Assembly: GCF_017921975.2 (NCBI RefSeq)
Contig: NZ_JAGEMO020000018.1
Location: 1 to 64,000, forward strand
Source of the DNA: Hymenobacter terricola
GTDB taxonomy: Bacteria; Bacteroidota; Bacteroidia; Cytophagales; Hymenobacteraceae
Length of the DNA stretch: 64,000 nucleotides
Direction: 5' to 3'
Program-made: the position numbers and the translations under genes
Part shown: positions 8,763 to 19,600 of the stretch, one piece after another
How positions within the stretch are numbered: the stretch's first letter is position 1
Layout: each line of letters opens with the position of its first letter
The notes under the pieces: generated by a model
What the model was told of the DNA's origin: nothing
The model's input: only the letters and a program-made list of their open reading frames with translations
The model's database searches: none

Positions 8763-10937
8763 TTACTTCACGGCGGTGGCGGTGGGTTGGAAGGCGGGGT
8801 GGCCGGCTTGCCAGAGGCCGAAAGCGTACATGTTGGCAAAGTTGCGGAAGGCTACTTTTTTGTCTTCGGTGAAGTGGCCGTTGTCGTAGTTGACTTGCAT
8901 GAGCACGGGCTTGCCCGAAGTGCTGGCGGCTTGCAGGGCGGCAGCAAGCTTGCCCGGCTGCCAGACGATTACGCGCGGGTCATTCATGCCGCCCACGCAA
9001 ATGACGGCGGGGTACTTGGTGCCAGGCACAACGTGTTGGAAGGCGTCCATTTCGTAGAGGCCCATGCACTGCACCGAGTCTTTCACGGTGCCGAACTCGG
9101 GGGCATTGACGGGGCCGTTGGGAGTGTTTTCAAACCGTAAGGCATTGGAGCAGCTCACGTTGCTGATGGCCGCCGCGAATAAATCGGGCCGCTCGGTGAT
9201 GGCCCGGCCGATGAGGACGCCGCCCGCGCTGGTGCCCATGCCGATGAGGTGCTGGGGGCTGGTGTACTGGTTCTTCACGAGGTAGTCGCCGCAGGCAATG
9301 AAGTCTTTCCAGGTGTTGGGCTTGGTGGTCTGGTAGCCGGCACGGTACCACTTATCGCCTTTTTCGGAACCGCCACGAGGGTGGGTTTGGGCTATAATAA
9401 TGCCTTGGTTGAGCAGGGCCAGGTTTTGCCGGCTAAAGTACGGAGTGGCCGATATGCCGTAGGCCCCGTAGCCGTTCATCAGGCATACCGCGTTGCCATC
9501 TTTTCTCAGGCCTTTGCGGTAAATGAGCGAGAGCGGCACCATCGTGCCGTCGTGGCTCGGCACTTCCAGCTCCACCACCACCAGGTCGGCCACACCGGGA
9601 TAGTTCATGGGCACGTAGAAGGGGCTGATGGTCAGCTTCTGGCCGGTGGGGTTGTAGTCGTACAGCTTGCCAGGGTCGTTCCAGGAAGTCACGTAGACCA
9701 GCGCGTCGTTGTTCTCGGATGGGTTATAGGGTTCGATGCCTACCGTGCCGCGGGTGGGCACCGGCACATCGGCCCACTGCTGGGTGCGGGGGTCGTACTG
9801 CCGGAGGTGCTCGTTGATGCCGTCGCTCAGAGTCACGAACAGGTAATCTTTGGTCGACGTCAGGCGGGTGATATTCTGTGCGCCTTCGGGTAGCAGCACT
9901 TTGGCGGTGGCGGGGTTGGGCGCGGCCGCGTCGGTAACCAGAACCCGGCCGTTGGGCGCCCCTTTCACGCTGTGCAGGTAGAGCCGGCTGCCTATTTTGA
10001 GGTAGCTGTACACGCTGTCGGTGGGCGCGGCCAGGCGCTTCCAGGTAATGGTGGGCTTGCCAAGGTCGGCCGGCGCGGCAAACCAGGCATTGGCGCGGCG
10101 GTCAACCGAGCTTAGCTCCCCGTACAGCTGGGTGTAGTCGTTGGAGAAATACAGGATGGGATATTGGTCGGGGCGGATGCCCATGTTTGGGTTTTTAGTC
10201 CGCGAAAACAACTCGGGGTCGGCCTTGGGCGAGCTGCCGAGGCGGTGCAGCCGGGCTTTGGTGTTGAGGTTGCCCTGGGGGTCTTTGGGGTCGTTCGAGT
10301 TTTGCGGGGTGTAGAGGAAGCCGCTGTTGTCGGGCAGCCAGTCGACCGAGCCGCCGAATACTGCCGGAATGGTTTCGGGGCGAAACGCTTTGGTAGCCAC
10401 CGTCATGGTGCGCAGGGTCGACAGTTCGGCCCCGCCTTCCTGCAAGCCGATGACCACCAGCTGGCCGTTGGGGCTGGGCGTGAAGGCCGTCATGGCATAG
10501 CTTTTCTGCTTGTCGGTGGCCAGCGTCAGGGGGTCGAAGAGGAGCTTTTCGGGGCCGGTTTTGCTCTCGCGTACGTACAGCTTGCCCACTTTCTCGCTGG
10601 GCAAGGTTTTGCGGTAGAAGTAGCGGGTGCCGCGCCGCTTGATTTCGCCGTAGCGCACGGCCAGCAGCTTGTCGTAGTCCTCGAAGGTTTTGATGAGCTG
10701 GTCGCGGCCCGGAATCTGGTCGAGGGTCTGCACGGTATAGTCGCCCTGGGCTTTGAACCACGCCTGCACCTCGGGGCTTTTCGTGTCTTCGAGCCAGCGG
10801 TAATTATCCACCACGGTCTTGCCGAAGTAGGTGTCGGTGACGGGGCGCTTGGGCGTAGCCGGCAGGTTTTGCGCCCAAGCCGGAAGCGAGGCGGCGGTAA
10901 CGGTCAGGGCTAGCAGGCCCAATAAAATCGTTCTCAT
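8763..10937 (-). CDS. S9 family prolyl oligopeptidase, exported
   Basis: This serine peptidase of the prolyl oligopeptidase family (clan SC) hydrolyses short proline-containing peptides. The chosen ATG at 10937 gives a clean signal peptide (RTILLGLLALTVTAASLPAWA), so the protein is exported, probably to the periplasm. A longer frame from 10991 adds an unlikely leader. The N-terminal half is a beta-propeller that starts after YFGKTVVDNYRWLED. The C-terminal hydrolase shows the nucleophile in GMGTSAGGVLIG, the Asp in GGMNDPRV and the His in DNGHFTED. Length (724 aa) is normal. It is convergent with clpP. Confidence 0.94.
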   Translation of the reverse strand: MRTILLGLLALTVTAASLPAWAQNLPATPKRPVTDTYFGKTVVDNYRWLEDTKSPEVQAWFKAQGDYTVQTLDQIPGRDQLIKTFEDYDKLLAVRYGEIKRRGTRYFYRKTLPSEKVGKLYVRESKTGPEKLLFDPLTLATDKQKSYAMTAFTPSPNGQLVVIGLQEGGAELSTLRTMTVATKAFRPETIPAVFGGSVDWLPDNSGFLYTPQNSNDPKDPQGNLNTKARLHRLGSSPKADPELFSRTKNPNMGIRPDQYPILYFSNDYTQLYGELSSVDRRANAWFAAPADLGKPTITWKRLAAPTDSVYSYLKIGSRLYLHSVKGAPNGRVLVTDAAAPNPATAKVLLPEGAQNITRLTSTKDYLFVTLSDGINEHLRQYDPRTQQWADVPVPTRGTVGIEPYNPSENNDALVYVTSWNDPGKLYDYNPTGQKLTISPFYVPMNYPGVADLVVVELEVPSHDGTMVPLSLIYRKGLRKDGNAVCLMNGYGAYGISATPYFSRQNLALLNQGIIIAQTHPRGGSEKGDKWYRAGYQTTKPNTWKDFIACGDYLVKNQYTSPQHLIGMGTSAGGVLIGRAITERPDLFAAAISNVSCSNALRFENTPNGPVNAPEFGTVKDSVQCMGLYEMDAFQHVVPGTKYPAVICVGGMNDPRVIVWQPGKLAAALQAASTSGKPVLMQVNYDNGHFTEDKKVAFRNFANMYAFGLWQAGHPAFQPTATAVK

Positions 10938-11008
10938 AGCAACCGTGGTTTTGGTGAAGAGGTTGGATTGATTGAAAGTAAGCACACACATGGCAGTACG
11001 ATGCGGAA

Positions 11009-11034
11009 AAATTATTTATTAAGATAAATAATTT
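11009..11034. promoter_or_regulatory. AT-rich inverted repeat upstream of the S9 peptidase
   Basis: AAATTATTTA (11009-11018) and TAAATAATTT (11025-11034) form a perfect 10-bp inverted repeat with a 6-bp centre, about 70-100 bp before the peptidase ATG. It is a possible operator, or simply an AT-rich promoter element. Confidence 0.35.
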
Positions 11035-11168
11035 AAAACACCTCACGCACAGCAGCCGGTAGAACCATTCTGCACTGGCAGCTGGCTAATGGTACCGAAG
11101 TAGTGGGCGGGGGCGGTGCTGCTGGTCAGGCACCAATCACGGCCATGCGGAGCCGAACCGGCGCGGAG

Positions 11169-11324
11169 CTAGGCCCGGCTGGGCGCGGCGGAAGTACCGG
11201 TATAGCCGTGAAAACCCACCCTTTCGCCAGATGAGGCGTTATAGTTGAGGACGAAAAGACCAGTTCCAGATGTTGAGATTGCAGTTCCATAGTGAGTGCA
11301 GAAAGGGGAATTGAAGGAATCAGA
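11169..11324 (-). pseudogene. Possible remnant of a secreted-protein gene
   Basis: One minus-strand frame reads a short extracellular-looking stretch (GTAISTSGTGLFVLNYNASS, then GERVGFHGYTG) and stops at 11169. No start or full domain can be found. I do not recognise the parent family. It may be unrelated noise. Confidence 0.2.
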
Positions 11325-11360
11325 AAGTCTTGGTTGGTGGCCCGCCCGGGGCTAAGCGGC

Positions 11361-11657
11361 TCAGAATTTGGCCGTGAGGCCGATTTTCCGGTAGCTCTGG
11401 TCGTAGCCGAGCTCGGCGAAAGCCCCGATATTCTGGGCAAAAAAGTAGCGGCCGCCCACAAACAGGCCTGACGTGACGGCGGTGGAGCTGGCCGTGCCCA
11501 GGGAGTTGCCTTCGAAGGAAACCCCGGCGTACCGCATGCCCAGGCCCACTCCGCCATAGGCATCAAACTTGTCGGACACGGGGTAGTGAAGCGCGCCGCG
11601 CACCATCACAATCACGTCGGTGTACTTCCACTTGTCGCCGTCGCCCAAATCGTAGCA
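11361..11657 (-). pseudogene. C-terminal fragment of an outer-membrane beta-barrel protein
   Basis: The frame encodes about 98 residues with alternating beta-strand patterns (DVIVMVRGALHYPV, DAYGGVGLGMRYAGV, SGLFVGGRYFFAQNIGAFAE) and ends LTAKF, an aromatic C-terminus typical of barrels. There is no signal peptide and the N-terminal half is missing. Upstream, the reading passes directly into receiver-domain sequence of the decayed sensor kinase, so this looks like the tail of a porin-like gene left by a deletion. The exact junction, near 11655-11670, is inferred. Confidence 0.6.
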
Positions 11658-14600
11658 GGCACTTCGGCCTGGGCCAGGGCCACGCCGACGTAGCCATCGG
11701 CGGCCAGCAGCAGACGGTAGCCGGCCGGGGCCAGCGTGGCCCGAATAAATTCGCGAACCTCGTCATTATCCTCAATAACAAGCACGATATCGGCATCCGC
11801 TCCGGGCGCTCAGCTCCGAAACCACACCGCCGCTGATGCTTTCCGGCGCATGCGTGCGTTTGATAAAGGAGGGAGCAGCGCTCACTGCTACGCCGCTCGC
11901 CACCGCCCGCAGCCCGCGCGGCAGCTGCACCGTGAAGGTGGCGCCCAGGCCCGGCTCGCTGGCCACGGCCACGGTGCCGCCGTGCAGGGCGGCCAGCTCG
12001 CGCACCAGCGCCAGGCCGATGCCGGTGCGCTGGCCATCGGCACCGGCGTCATTGGCCTGGTAAAACCGGTCGAAGAGGTGCAGCAATTCTTCGGCATCGA
12101 TGCCCGAACCGGTGTCGCGCACGGCAACAGCCACGCCGCCCGCCGAGGTGGCCGCCACCGGCGGCAGCTCCGCCACGGTAACGGTGACCATGCCGCCGGC
12201 CGGGGTGAAGCGCAGGGCATTAGCCAGCAGGTTGGTGAGGATTTCCTTCAGCTTGCCGGCATCGAACACCAGCAGCACGAGGTCCCAGGGGGTTTCGCAG
12301 TACAGCATAATCTGGCGGCTTTCGGCGAGGGAGGAAAACGACACCACCAGCTGCCGCGCGGTGGCCGCCGCATCGCCGGAAGCGGGCAGCAGGCGCAGCG
12401 CCCCGGCTTCCAGCTTGCTCAAATCGAGGAGTTGGTTGATGAGCGTGAGCAGCTTGTGCGCGCTTCGCAGCACCAGGCTGCCCTGCTGGCGCACGGCGGG
12501 GTCGGCCGGTTCGGTGGCCAGCACTTCGGCCGGCCCCAGAATGAGGGTGAGCGGGGTACGCAGCTCGTGGCTGATGTTGGTGAAGAAGTTGGTTTTCACC
12601 CGGTCCATTTCCTGCAAGTGAAGCAAGGCTTGTTGTTCGAGCTGGCGGTTGGCCCGGTCGCGCTCGCGCACCTTGGTGTAGGCCCGCACGCCGTAAATAA
12701 TCAGCCCAAACCCGCAGCTATACAGCACGTAGCCCACCAGGTGCGCCACCACGGCGGTCGAATACTGAAGGAAAACGTGGCCGGGCGGGCGCTCCACACG
12801 CCTGCTTCGTTGGCGGCTTTCACTTCGAACGTGTAGCTGCCCGGCCCCAGGTTGGTATAGGTGGCGGAAGTGGCCGTGAGGGGCCCGGCCCAGGTCTGCT
12901 CGAAGCCCCGCAGCCGGTATTGGTACAGCACTTTCTCGGGGTTGGTCAGGTTCACCCCCACGTAGTCGAACGTGAGGTGATTGAGCCGGGCGGGCAGCGC
13001 CATGCCCGGCGCAATAGCCGTGTCTTTGAGGAAGATGCGCAGGCCGGTGAGCTGGGTGAGCGGGGCCACGCGGTTGAACTGGGCGCGGGCGGGGTCGTAG
13101 TGCATCAGGCCGTTCACGGTGCCCACCCACAGCCGGCCGCCGGGCTCCAGGAGCACGGAATTTTGGTTGGCCTCCTGGCCCATAAAGCCTTCGTGCAAGC
13201 CGTAGCTCACGGTCTGGCCCCGGAGCGGGTAGAAGCAATCGAGGCCGCGGTTGGTGCCCACCCACACCTGCCCCACTTCGTCGCACTGCACGAAGTAGGG
13301 GTTGCTGGATTGCAGCCCCACTTCGGGGCCGAAGGCGTGCGTGCGGCCGGTGCCGGGGGAGTAGCTCAACACGCCCTGCCCAATGGTGCCCAGCCACAGC
13401 TGCCCGGCTTTTTCTTCCGATATCGAGCCCACGCTCAGGGTTTTGGCCTGCCCGTCTACGCGTTGGAACGTGTCGTGTTCGGTATCAACCCGAATCAGGC
13501 CGTGGTCGTCGCTGGCCAGCCACAGCCCACCCGCGTGGTCCCGAAACACCTGCCAGAACACGTCCGAAATCAACCCATTGTGCTTGGTGGTGAAGGTTTT
13601 GAACCGGTTCGTGGCCGGGTCGAACACCGTCAGGCCGAAGCCCGGGGTCACCAGCCACACCCAGCCGTGCCGATCTTCGGCAATACTCACCACATTGTGC
13701 CCCGCCACGCCGGGCACCTGGTCGAAATAGGTCCGGTGGCCGGTGGCGGGGGTGTAGCGGGCCATCCCATTTTCGCTGCCCACCCAGTTGTTGCCGTGCT
13801 GGTCGCGGCAGAGGCAGCGGATGTAGTGGCTGGCCTTGCCCGGCCGCAGCGGCACGGGCCGGCACTGCGGCCCGCCCGGCGGGCCCGGCTGCAGTTCCAC
13901 CAGCCCAGCGCGGGTGCCCACCCAGTAGCGGCCGGCGCCCACGGCCGGCACTGCCAGCACTTCATTATCCGGAATTCCCTCGGGCTTGCCGCACTGCTCA
14001 AACCGCTCATCGGTGGGGTGTTGCGCAATGCCCTGGTCGTGCACAAACCAGATGTTGCCCTCGCGGTCTTTGAGCCGGTCGTTGTTTTCGTTGCTGTCGA
14101 GAAAGCTGCGGCTGGCCCGGCAGCGGAAGTGGCTGGCCCCCGCCGGCAATTGGCTGAGGCCGGCCGTGGTGGACCACACGTTGCCGGCGCGGTCCTGCAC
14201 CACCCGCATCACCGGGATGGCGCACAGGCCTTTGGCCACGCCGTAGCGCCGGGCCCGCCAGGGCCGGGCCGCGGTGCCGGTCCCACTCAGGCGCACCAGG
14301 CCCTGGGCCGTGGCGCACCACAGCAGCGTGTCATTCACCCGTTGGAAGTGGTTGATGGCCACGTGCTGCACTTCCGGCGGCAGCACCGGGGCCGGTCCCG
14401 CGCGCGGGTTCAGCAGGGTCAGTCCCATGCCCGTGCTCACCCACACCCGGCCGGCAGGGCCGGCCGCCACGTGGCGCACCGAGCGCGAGGACAGGCCTTC
14501 CGCCACGCCATAATGGCTAACAATGGTATCCCGGGGCCGCAGTCCAGGCGGAACAAGCCGGCTTCCAGCGTGGCTACCCAGATGGTCTGGCTGGTGGCCG

Positions 14601-14986
14601 GAAACACGCAATACACGCCGGCCGGGATGCCCAGCCCACGCGGCCGGCAGCGCCGCACCTGCTCATCGGGCCGAACAAAGGACACGCCGCCGTAGTTGTG
14701 CCCCATCCATAAGGTGCCGTCGGGGGCGGCGGCCACGTCTTTCACGTGATTACCGGGCAGGCCCTGAACGGTGGAAAGGGTGCGGAATTTTTGCCCGTCG
14801 AACACACACCCCGCCCTGGGTGCCGGCCCACAAGTGGCCCTGGCCGTCCTGGCACATGGCGTACACCCTGGTCTGCGGCAAGCCGTTGGCCAGGGTGTAG
14901 TCGCGCAACGCCAGGGTTTGCGCGGCAGCCCCGGCAGCAAGCAACCACCGGCCGATAAATAGCGTCCTCAGCAGTATTCTCACCAT
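11658..14986 (-). pseudogene. Decayed hybrid sensor histidine kinase (HTCS type), frameshifted and truncated
   Basis: Assembling frames gives the order expected of a Bacteroidota hybrid two-component sensor. A signal peptide (MVRILLRTLFIGRWLLAAGA, ATG at 14986) is followed by many beta-propeller blades with the Reg_prop pattern (GHLWAGTQGG, GRVWVSTGMGL, GNIWFVHDQG, GQVWVGTNRGL) and a Y_Y_Y domain (YQYRLRGFEQTW, TFEVKAANEAGVW). A membrane segment precedes the kinase, which has an H box (FFTNISHELRTPLTLILG), N box (EILTNLLANALRF) and G box (GTGIGLALVREL). A receiver start (DIVLVIEDNDEVREFI) follows. The reading frame breaks at about 14805, 14535, 12733 and 11806. The receiver stops after about 40 residues and no AraC output domain follows. 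Neighbouring genes are intact, so decay is more likely than poor sequence. Confidence 0.85.
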
Positions 14987-15138
14987 ATCGAACCAGCGTA
15001 CCGTTACCAAGTAACTACATTGCAATAGCTTCCGTCGTACCAGCAATTGCCGAAAAACTACGCGATATATGCGCAATGCCGTATTGCTAGCCTTCGATGG
15101 CGGCACCATTTTTCTGGCCGCAGACGTTGGGCTTGTTG

Positions 15139-15146
15139 TACCTTTG
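15139..15146 (+). promoter_or_regulatory. clpX promoter, -7 element
   Basis: TACCTTTG matches the Bacteroidota -7 element. The -33 side is weak. Transcription would begin at about 15150, making the TTG at 15154 an unlikely start and favouring GTG at 15199. Confidence 0.6.
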
Positions 15147-15198
15147 AGCCCGCTTGTCTGAAAGCCAGCCCCTCCCACCCTATTCTATTCCTCCCTCC

Positions 15199-16422
15199 GT
15201 GGCCGAAATATCCTGTTCCTTTTGCAATAAGAGCAAGCGCGAAGTTGCCGTTATGATTTCGGGCATCAACGCCCACATCTGCGAGAAATGCGTGGGCCAG
15301 GCCCAGCACATTCTCGACGAAGAGGCCAAAGCCCAGGATGCCAGCAAGCAGCCCAAGTTCAACCTCATCAAGCCCAAAGCCATCAAGGAACATCTTGACC
15401 AATATGTAGTTGGCCAGGACGAAGCCAAGCGCGTGATGGCCGTGGCCGTGTACAACCACTACAAGCGCCTGATGCAGAAGCCCACCGAGGACGAGGTGCA
15501 GATTGAAAAGTCGAACATCATCATGGTGGGCGAAACCGGCACCGGCAAAACTTTCCTGGCCCGCATGCTGGCCAAAATCCTGCAAGTGCCCTTCTGCATC
15601 GCCGATGCGACCGTCCTCACCGAGGCCGGCTACGTGGGCGAAGACGTGGAAAGCATCCTCACCCGCCTGCTCCAGGCCGCTGACTACAACCTTGAAGCCG
15701 CCGAGCGCGGCATCGTGTACATCGACGAAATCGACAAAATTGCCCGCAAGAGCGACAACCCCAGCATCACGCGCGACGTGAGCGGCGAGGGCGTGCAGCA
15801 GGCGCTGTTGAAGCTGCTCGAAGGCACCAACATCAACGTGCCGCCCCAGGGCGGCCGCAAGCACCCCGAGCAAAAAATGATTTCGGTGAACACCGAGAAC
15901 ATCCTCTTCATCTGCGGCGGCGCGTTCTCGGGCCTCGACCGCATCATCAAGAGCCGCCTGAACACCAAGCCGATGGGCTTCGCCAAGACGAACCTTGAGG
16001 AGCAGGTAGATACCCAGAACTTCCTGCGCTACGTGACGGCTCAGGACATCAAGAGCTTCGGCCTGATTCCCGAGCTGATTGGCCGCCTGCCCGTCCTCAC
16101 CCACCTCAACCCGCTGGACCGCAGCACCCTCCGCCTGATTCTGACCGAGCCCAAAAACTCGCTCGTGCGCCAGTACAAGCGCCTGTTCGGCATGGAAAAC
16201 ATCGAGCTCAGCTTCACCGAAGATGCGCTGGAATACATCGTGGAGAAGGCCGACGAATACCGCCTCGGCGCGCGCGGCCTGCGCTCCATCTGCGAGAGCA
16301 TCATGACCGATGCCATGTTCGAAATGCCTTCCGAAGCCGATTCGGACGCGCTGCAGATTAACCTGAGCTACTGCCGCAGCAAGTTCGAGAAGTCGCCGTT
16401 GCGCCACATGCGGGCCGCGTAG
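15199..16422 (+). CDS. clpX: ATP-dependent Clp protease, ATP-binding subunit ClpX
   Basis: ClpX is a hexameric AAA+ unfoldase that feeds substrates to ClpP. From GTG at 15199 it is 407 aa. A zinc-binding domain (CSFCNKSK and CEKC) comes first. The AAA+ core follows, with Walker [15 protein letters not shown], Walker [14 protein letters not shown], the pore-2 region and [13 protein letters not shown] sensor-2 [10 protein letters not shown] stands near the C-terminus. The start choice rests on the -7 promoter element ending at 15146 and on family length; a TTG at 15154 would add 15 residues. A pseudogene and an S9 peptidase separate it from clpP. Confidence 0.95.
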   Translation: MAEISCSFCNKSKREVAVMISGINAHICEKCVGQAQHILDEEAKAQDASKQPKFNLIKPKAIKEHLDQYVVGQDEAKRVMAVAVYNHYKRLMQKPTEDEVQIEKSNIIMVGETGTGKTFLARMLAKILQVPFCIADATVLTEAGYVGEDVESILTRLLQAADYNLEAAERGIVYIDEIDKIARKSDNPSITRDVSGEGVQQALLKLLEGTNINVPPQGGRKHPEQKMISVNTENILFICGGAFSGLDRIIKSRLNTKPMGFAKTNLEEQVDTQNFLRYVTAQDIKSFGLIPELIGRLPVLTHLNPLDRSTLRLILTEPKNSLVRQYKRLFGMENIELSFTEDALEYIVEKADEYRLGARGLRSICESIMTDAMFEMPSEADSDALQINLSYCRSKFEKSPLRHMRAA

Positions 16423-16430
16423 CCTCCTAA

Positions 16431-16602
16431 CGAAACCTCACCCCGGCCCCCCTCTCCAAAAAAGAGGGGGAACCAGTTCAGCCTAAGGAGTAAGAAAGAA
16501 AAGAGCCCAGCGCGAATGCGTTGGGCTCTTTTTGTGCATAGAGGTTAGCCAAGAACAGGACCGGTGCCCCCTCTTTTTTGGAGAGAGGGTGAGGTTAAAT
16601 GC
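16431..16602. repeat. Inverted pair of CTCTCCAAAAAAGAGGGG-type repeats
   Basis: The arms at about 16431-16472 and 16560-16602 are reverse complements over most of their length, each centred on CTCTCCAAAAAAGAGGG with CCTCACCC outside. They enclose the clpX terminator. This is one of several intergenic hairpin families in the window. Confidence 0.65.
16500..16533 (+). terminator. clpX terminator
   Basis: AAGAGCCCAGCGC pairs with GCGTTGGGCTCTT, followed by T5. It lies between the two repeat arms. Confidence 0.85.
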
Positions 16603-16616
16603 CCGCGCCGCTTGCA

Positions 16617-16648
16617 CAAAAAAAGGCCCGCCAATCGGCGGGCCTTTT
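16617..16648 (-). terminator. Terminator of the secreted metalloprotease gene
   Basis: On the minus strand GGCCCGCCGATT-type arms (AAAGGCCCGCC/GGCGGGCCTTT) are followed by a T-run, about 40 bp past the stop. Confidence 0.8.
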
Positions 16649-16685
16649 CCTTATCCAGCCAGGACATTCCCGGCCAAATCCATCC

Positions 16686-19600
16686 TTACTCCACTACCAC
16701 GCGCTGGATGCTCGGAGCGCGGCCGTCCATCTGCACGGTGAGCAGGTAGGTGCCGCTGGCCAGGCTGGTGGTGGGCAGTTCGGTGGTGGTGCCGCTGAAG
16801 GTACGGGTACCTACTGTCTGGCCCAGCACGTTGCGCAGCGTAACCGAAGCTTTGCTGGCCGAAGCCGTCAGGGAGATGTGCATGGTGCCTTTGCCCGCCA
16901 CCGGGTTGGGCCACACGCTGAACCCGCTCTGGTTGGCTTTGGCCGTGGCCGATACCACCGTCACGGTGAACAATACCCCGTTGCTGGGGATACCGCCGGC
17001 CGTGGTCACTACCACGTCGCCAGTGGTGGCGGTGGCGGGCACGGTGAAGGTGATGGTGTTGTCGTTCACCACGGTGAAGTTAGTAACGGCCAATCCGTTG
17101 AGCGTAGCGGCCGTGGCAGCCGTGAAGTTGCTACCCGTGATGGTCACGCTGGTGAGTGCCGGGCCGCTGGTTGGGTTCAGGCTGGTAATGATGGGAGCTG
17201 GTGGCGGCGTGGCGCAGTTTGTGCTCAGCACGAAATTGCCGGCCGATGTCTGGTAGCCAGTCACAAAAACCAGGTAACGGGTGCCGTACACCGAAGCAAA
17301 CGTCACCGCAGAGGCGTATTGGGCAGCCCCGCAGTTTACGTCGTCGTTGCCGGCCACGCAGACGTAGGCCCCGCAAGGGCCCGAATACACAAACAGCTTG
17401 GTATCGAAATTGGTACCGGCGTTGCAAGTAGCAACGGTGATGCTGGCGCCGGTGCCGACGAGGGAATAAAATACGCCGCCTGCGTCCACGGTTTCGGTAC
17501 AGCTGCCGGTCGGGTCACCGGTGTCAGTAGCCCCAAGAGTTGAGCCACTCACGTTCTGGCCACAAGTTAGCGCAATCGCATTGGCACAAAAGTCGTTGGG
17601 GATTGGCAACAGGAAAGCGACCGCCGACGTGCCAGTTCCGCCGACGCTTGTCACGGTGATAAAGCCGCTGGTGGTGCCGGCGGGCACGGTCACGGTAATC
17701 TGGGTGGCCGAGTTCACGACGAATCCGGGGGCCACCGTGCCATTGAACGTGACCTGGGTAGCGCCCGTGAAATAGTTGCCCGTGAGCACCACCACCGTGC
17801 CCACCGGGCCCGTGGTTGGAGTGAAGGAAGAAATAACCGGCACCAGAATGACGAACGGGGTAGTCGAGACGCCCACCCCATTGGGGGCTGTCACGGTGAT
17901 AAGGCCGCTGGTGGTGCCGGCGGGCACGGTCACGGTAATCTGGGTGGCCGAGTTCACGACGAATCCGGGGGCCACCGTGCCATTGAACGTGACCTGGGTA
18001 GCGCCCGTGAAATAGTTGCCCGTGAGCACCACCACCGTGCCGGGGAGGCCCGAAGTAGGCGTGAACGATGTAATTATCGGCACCGGAGGCACCGTAAAAT
18101 CGGTAGCCGAAGTGCCCGTGCCCAGCGGCGTGGTCACGGCAATGGGTCCCGTGGTAGCGCCGACCGGCACCGTCACGGTAATCTGGGTGGCCGAGTTGAT
18201 GGAGAAGGCCAGTGCGCCCGTGCCATTGAAAGCCACCTGCGTAGCCGCCGTGAAGTTCGTGCCGGTGATGACCACCGTGTTGCCTATCGGGCCGGTGGTG
18301 GGCGTGAAGCTGGTGATGGTGGGCGGGCTGCCCACCAGGAACGGCGTGGCCGATACCGCCGTGCCGGCGGGCGTGGTAACCGCGATGAGGCCAGTGCTGG
18401 AGCCCGCCGCCACCGTGGCGATGATGCTGGTGGCCGAGCTCACCGTGAAAGTGGCAGCCGTGCCATTGAAGCTAACGGCCGTGGCACCCGTGAAGTTGGT
18501 ACCGGTGATGGTAACGGCCGTGCCTGCCGGCCCGCTCGCGGGCGTGAAGCTGGTGATGGCGGGACCGGGGCCGGGAGCAATGGTGAAGTTTGCGTTCGAG
18601 ACGTCGAAGAAGTAGTTATCGGCAGATTCCACCATCACGCGGGCCTGGGCCGTGGTCACGTTGGGCGCGTTTACGGCGGCGGTGCCATTGTTGGGCACGT
18701 TGGCGGCCAGCAGCACGGGGTACGTCAGGCCACCATCCAGGCTCAGGCGCAGGTTCACGGTGGCGCAGCTCACGGGGGCTACATCGGTGCCGGCTACGTC
18801 CCAGGTCACGGTTTGGGCCGCGCCGCCCGTCCAGCTCACGGCCGTGTTGGGGGCTGTTACCAGAAATGGGCCGGCGGTGCTGCTCACGCTCAGGTTCACC
18901 AAAGCGCTGTAGTCTACGCCGCCGATAACACCGGCCGCGCCGCTGTGGGTATCGCGGGCCGTGCACCGGAATTTGAGGGTCCGCGTCACCGTGGGCAGGC
19001 GCTCACCGAGCACGGTGGTGTTGTTCACCAGGTCGGTCAGGCGTGGGAAGTAGCGGGTGGCATCGAAGCTGGGCACAAAGGAGCGGAACAGCGGCGGCGT
19101 ATCATTAGCCGCCTGGGCGGCGGTGGGCGACCCGGCCGGGCCGAGGTCCAACTCTTCCCACATATAGGTCAGGGGGTCATTTTCAGCGTCGGTAGCCGAA
19201 GCCGTGAGCTTGAAGGGGGTGCTGATGGGCAAGGTTTTGCCACTAGCCGGCGCGGTTACCACGGGAGCCGTGTTGCCGGTGGCGGTGGTAGTGCCGCAGG
19301 TAGTGGTGGCAATAAAAGCCTGCATTTCCTGGTAGTTGCCCGTGTGGAAGATGGGGTCGGAATGGGGTTGCAGGTCATTGGCCGAGCCGCAGATGCCGGC
19401 ATAAGCCATGATGGTCGAGCCCGAGCCAGGCTCCCAGGCCGTGCTGGCGTTGCGGTTGCCACCGCCGCAGTTACCGCCCGTCCCGTTGAATGGATGATTG
19501 CCGGCAAACTGGTGGCCCATTTCGTGGGCTACGAAGTCAATGTCGAAGGCATCGCCCACGGGGTTCGGTAAACCAGTTACGCCCTGGGCCTTGCGGGTGC

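Noticed and set aside
10938..10991. Longer start for the S9 peptidase
   Set aside because: Adds 18 residues that hide an otherwise standard signal peptide starting at 10937.
12920..14695. Long open frame on the plus strand opposite the decayed kinase
   Set aside because: It mirrors GC-rich codons of the minus-strand kinase, has no recognisable domain, and the antisense frames together assemble a clear kinase.
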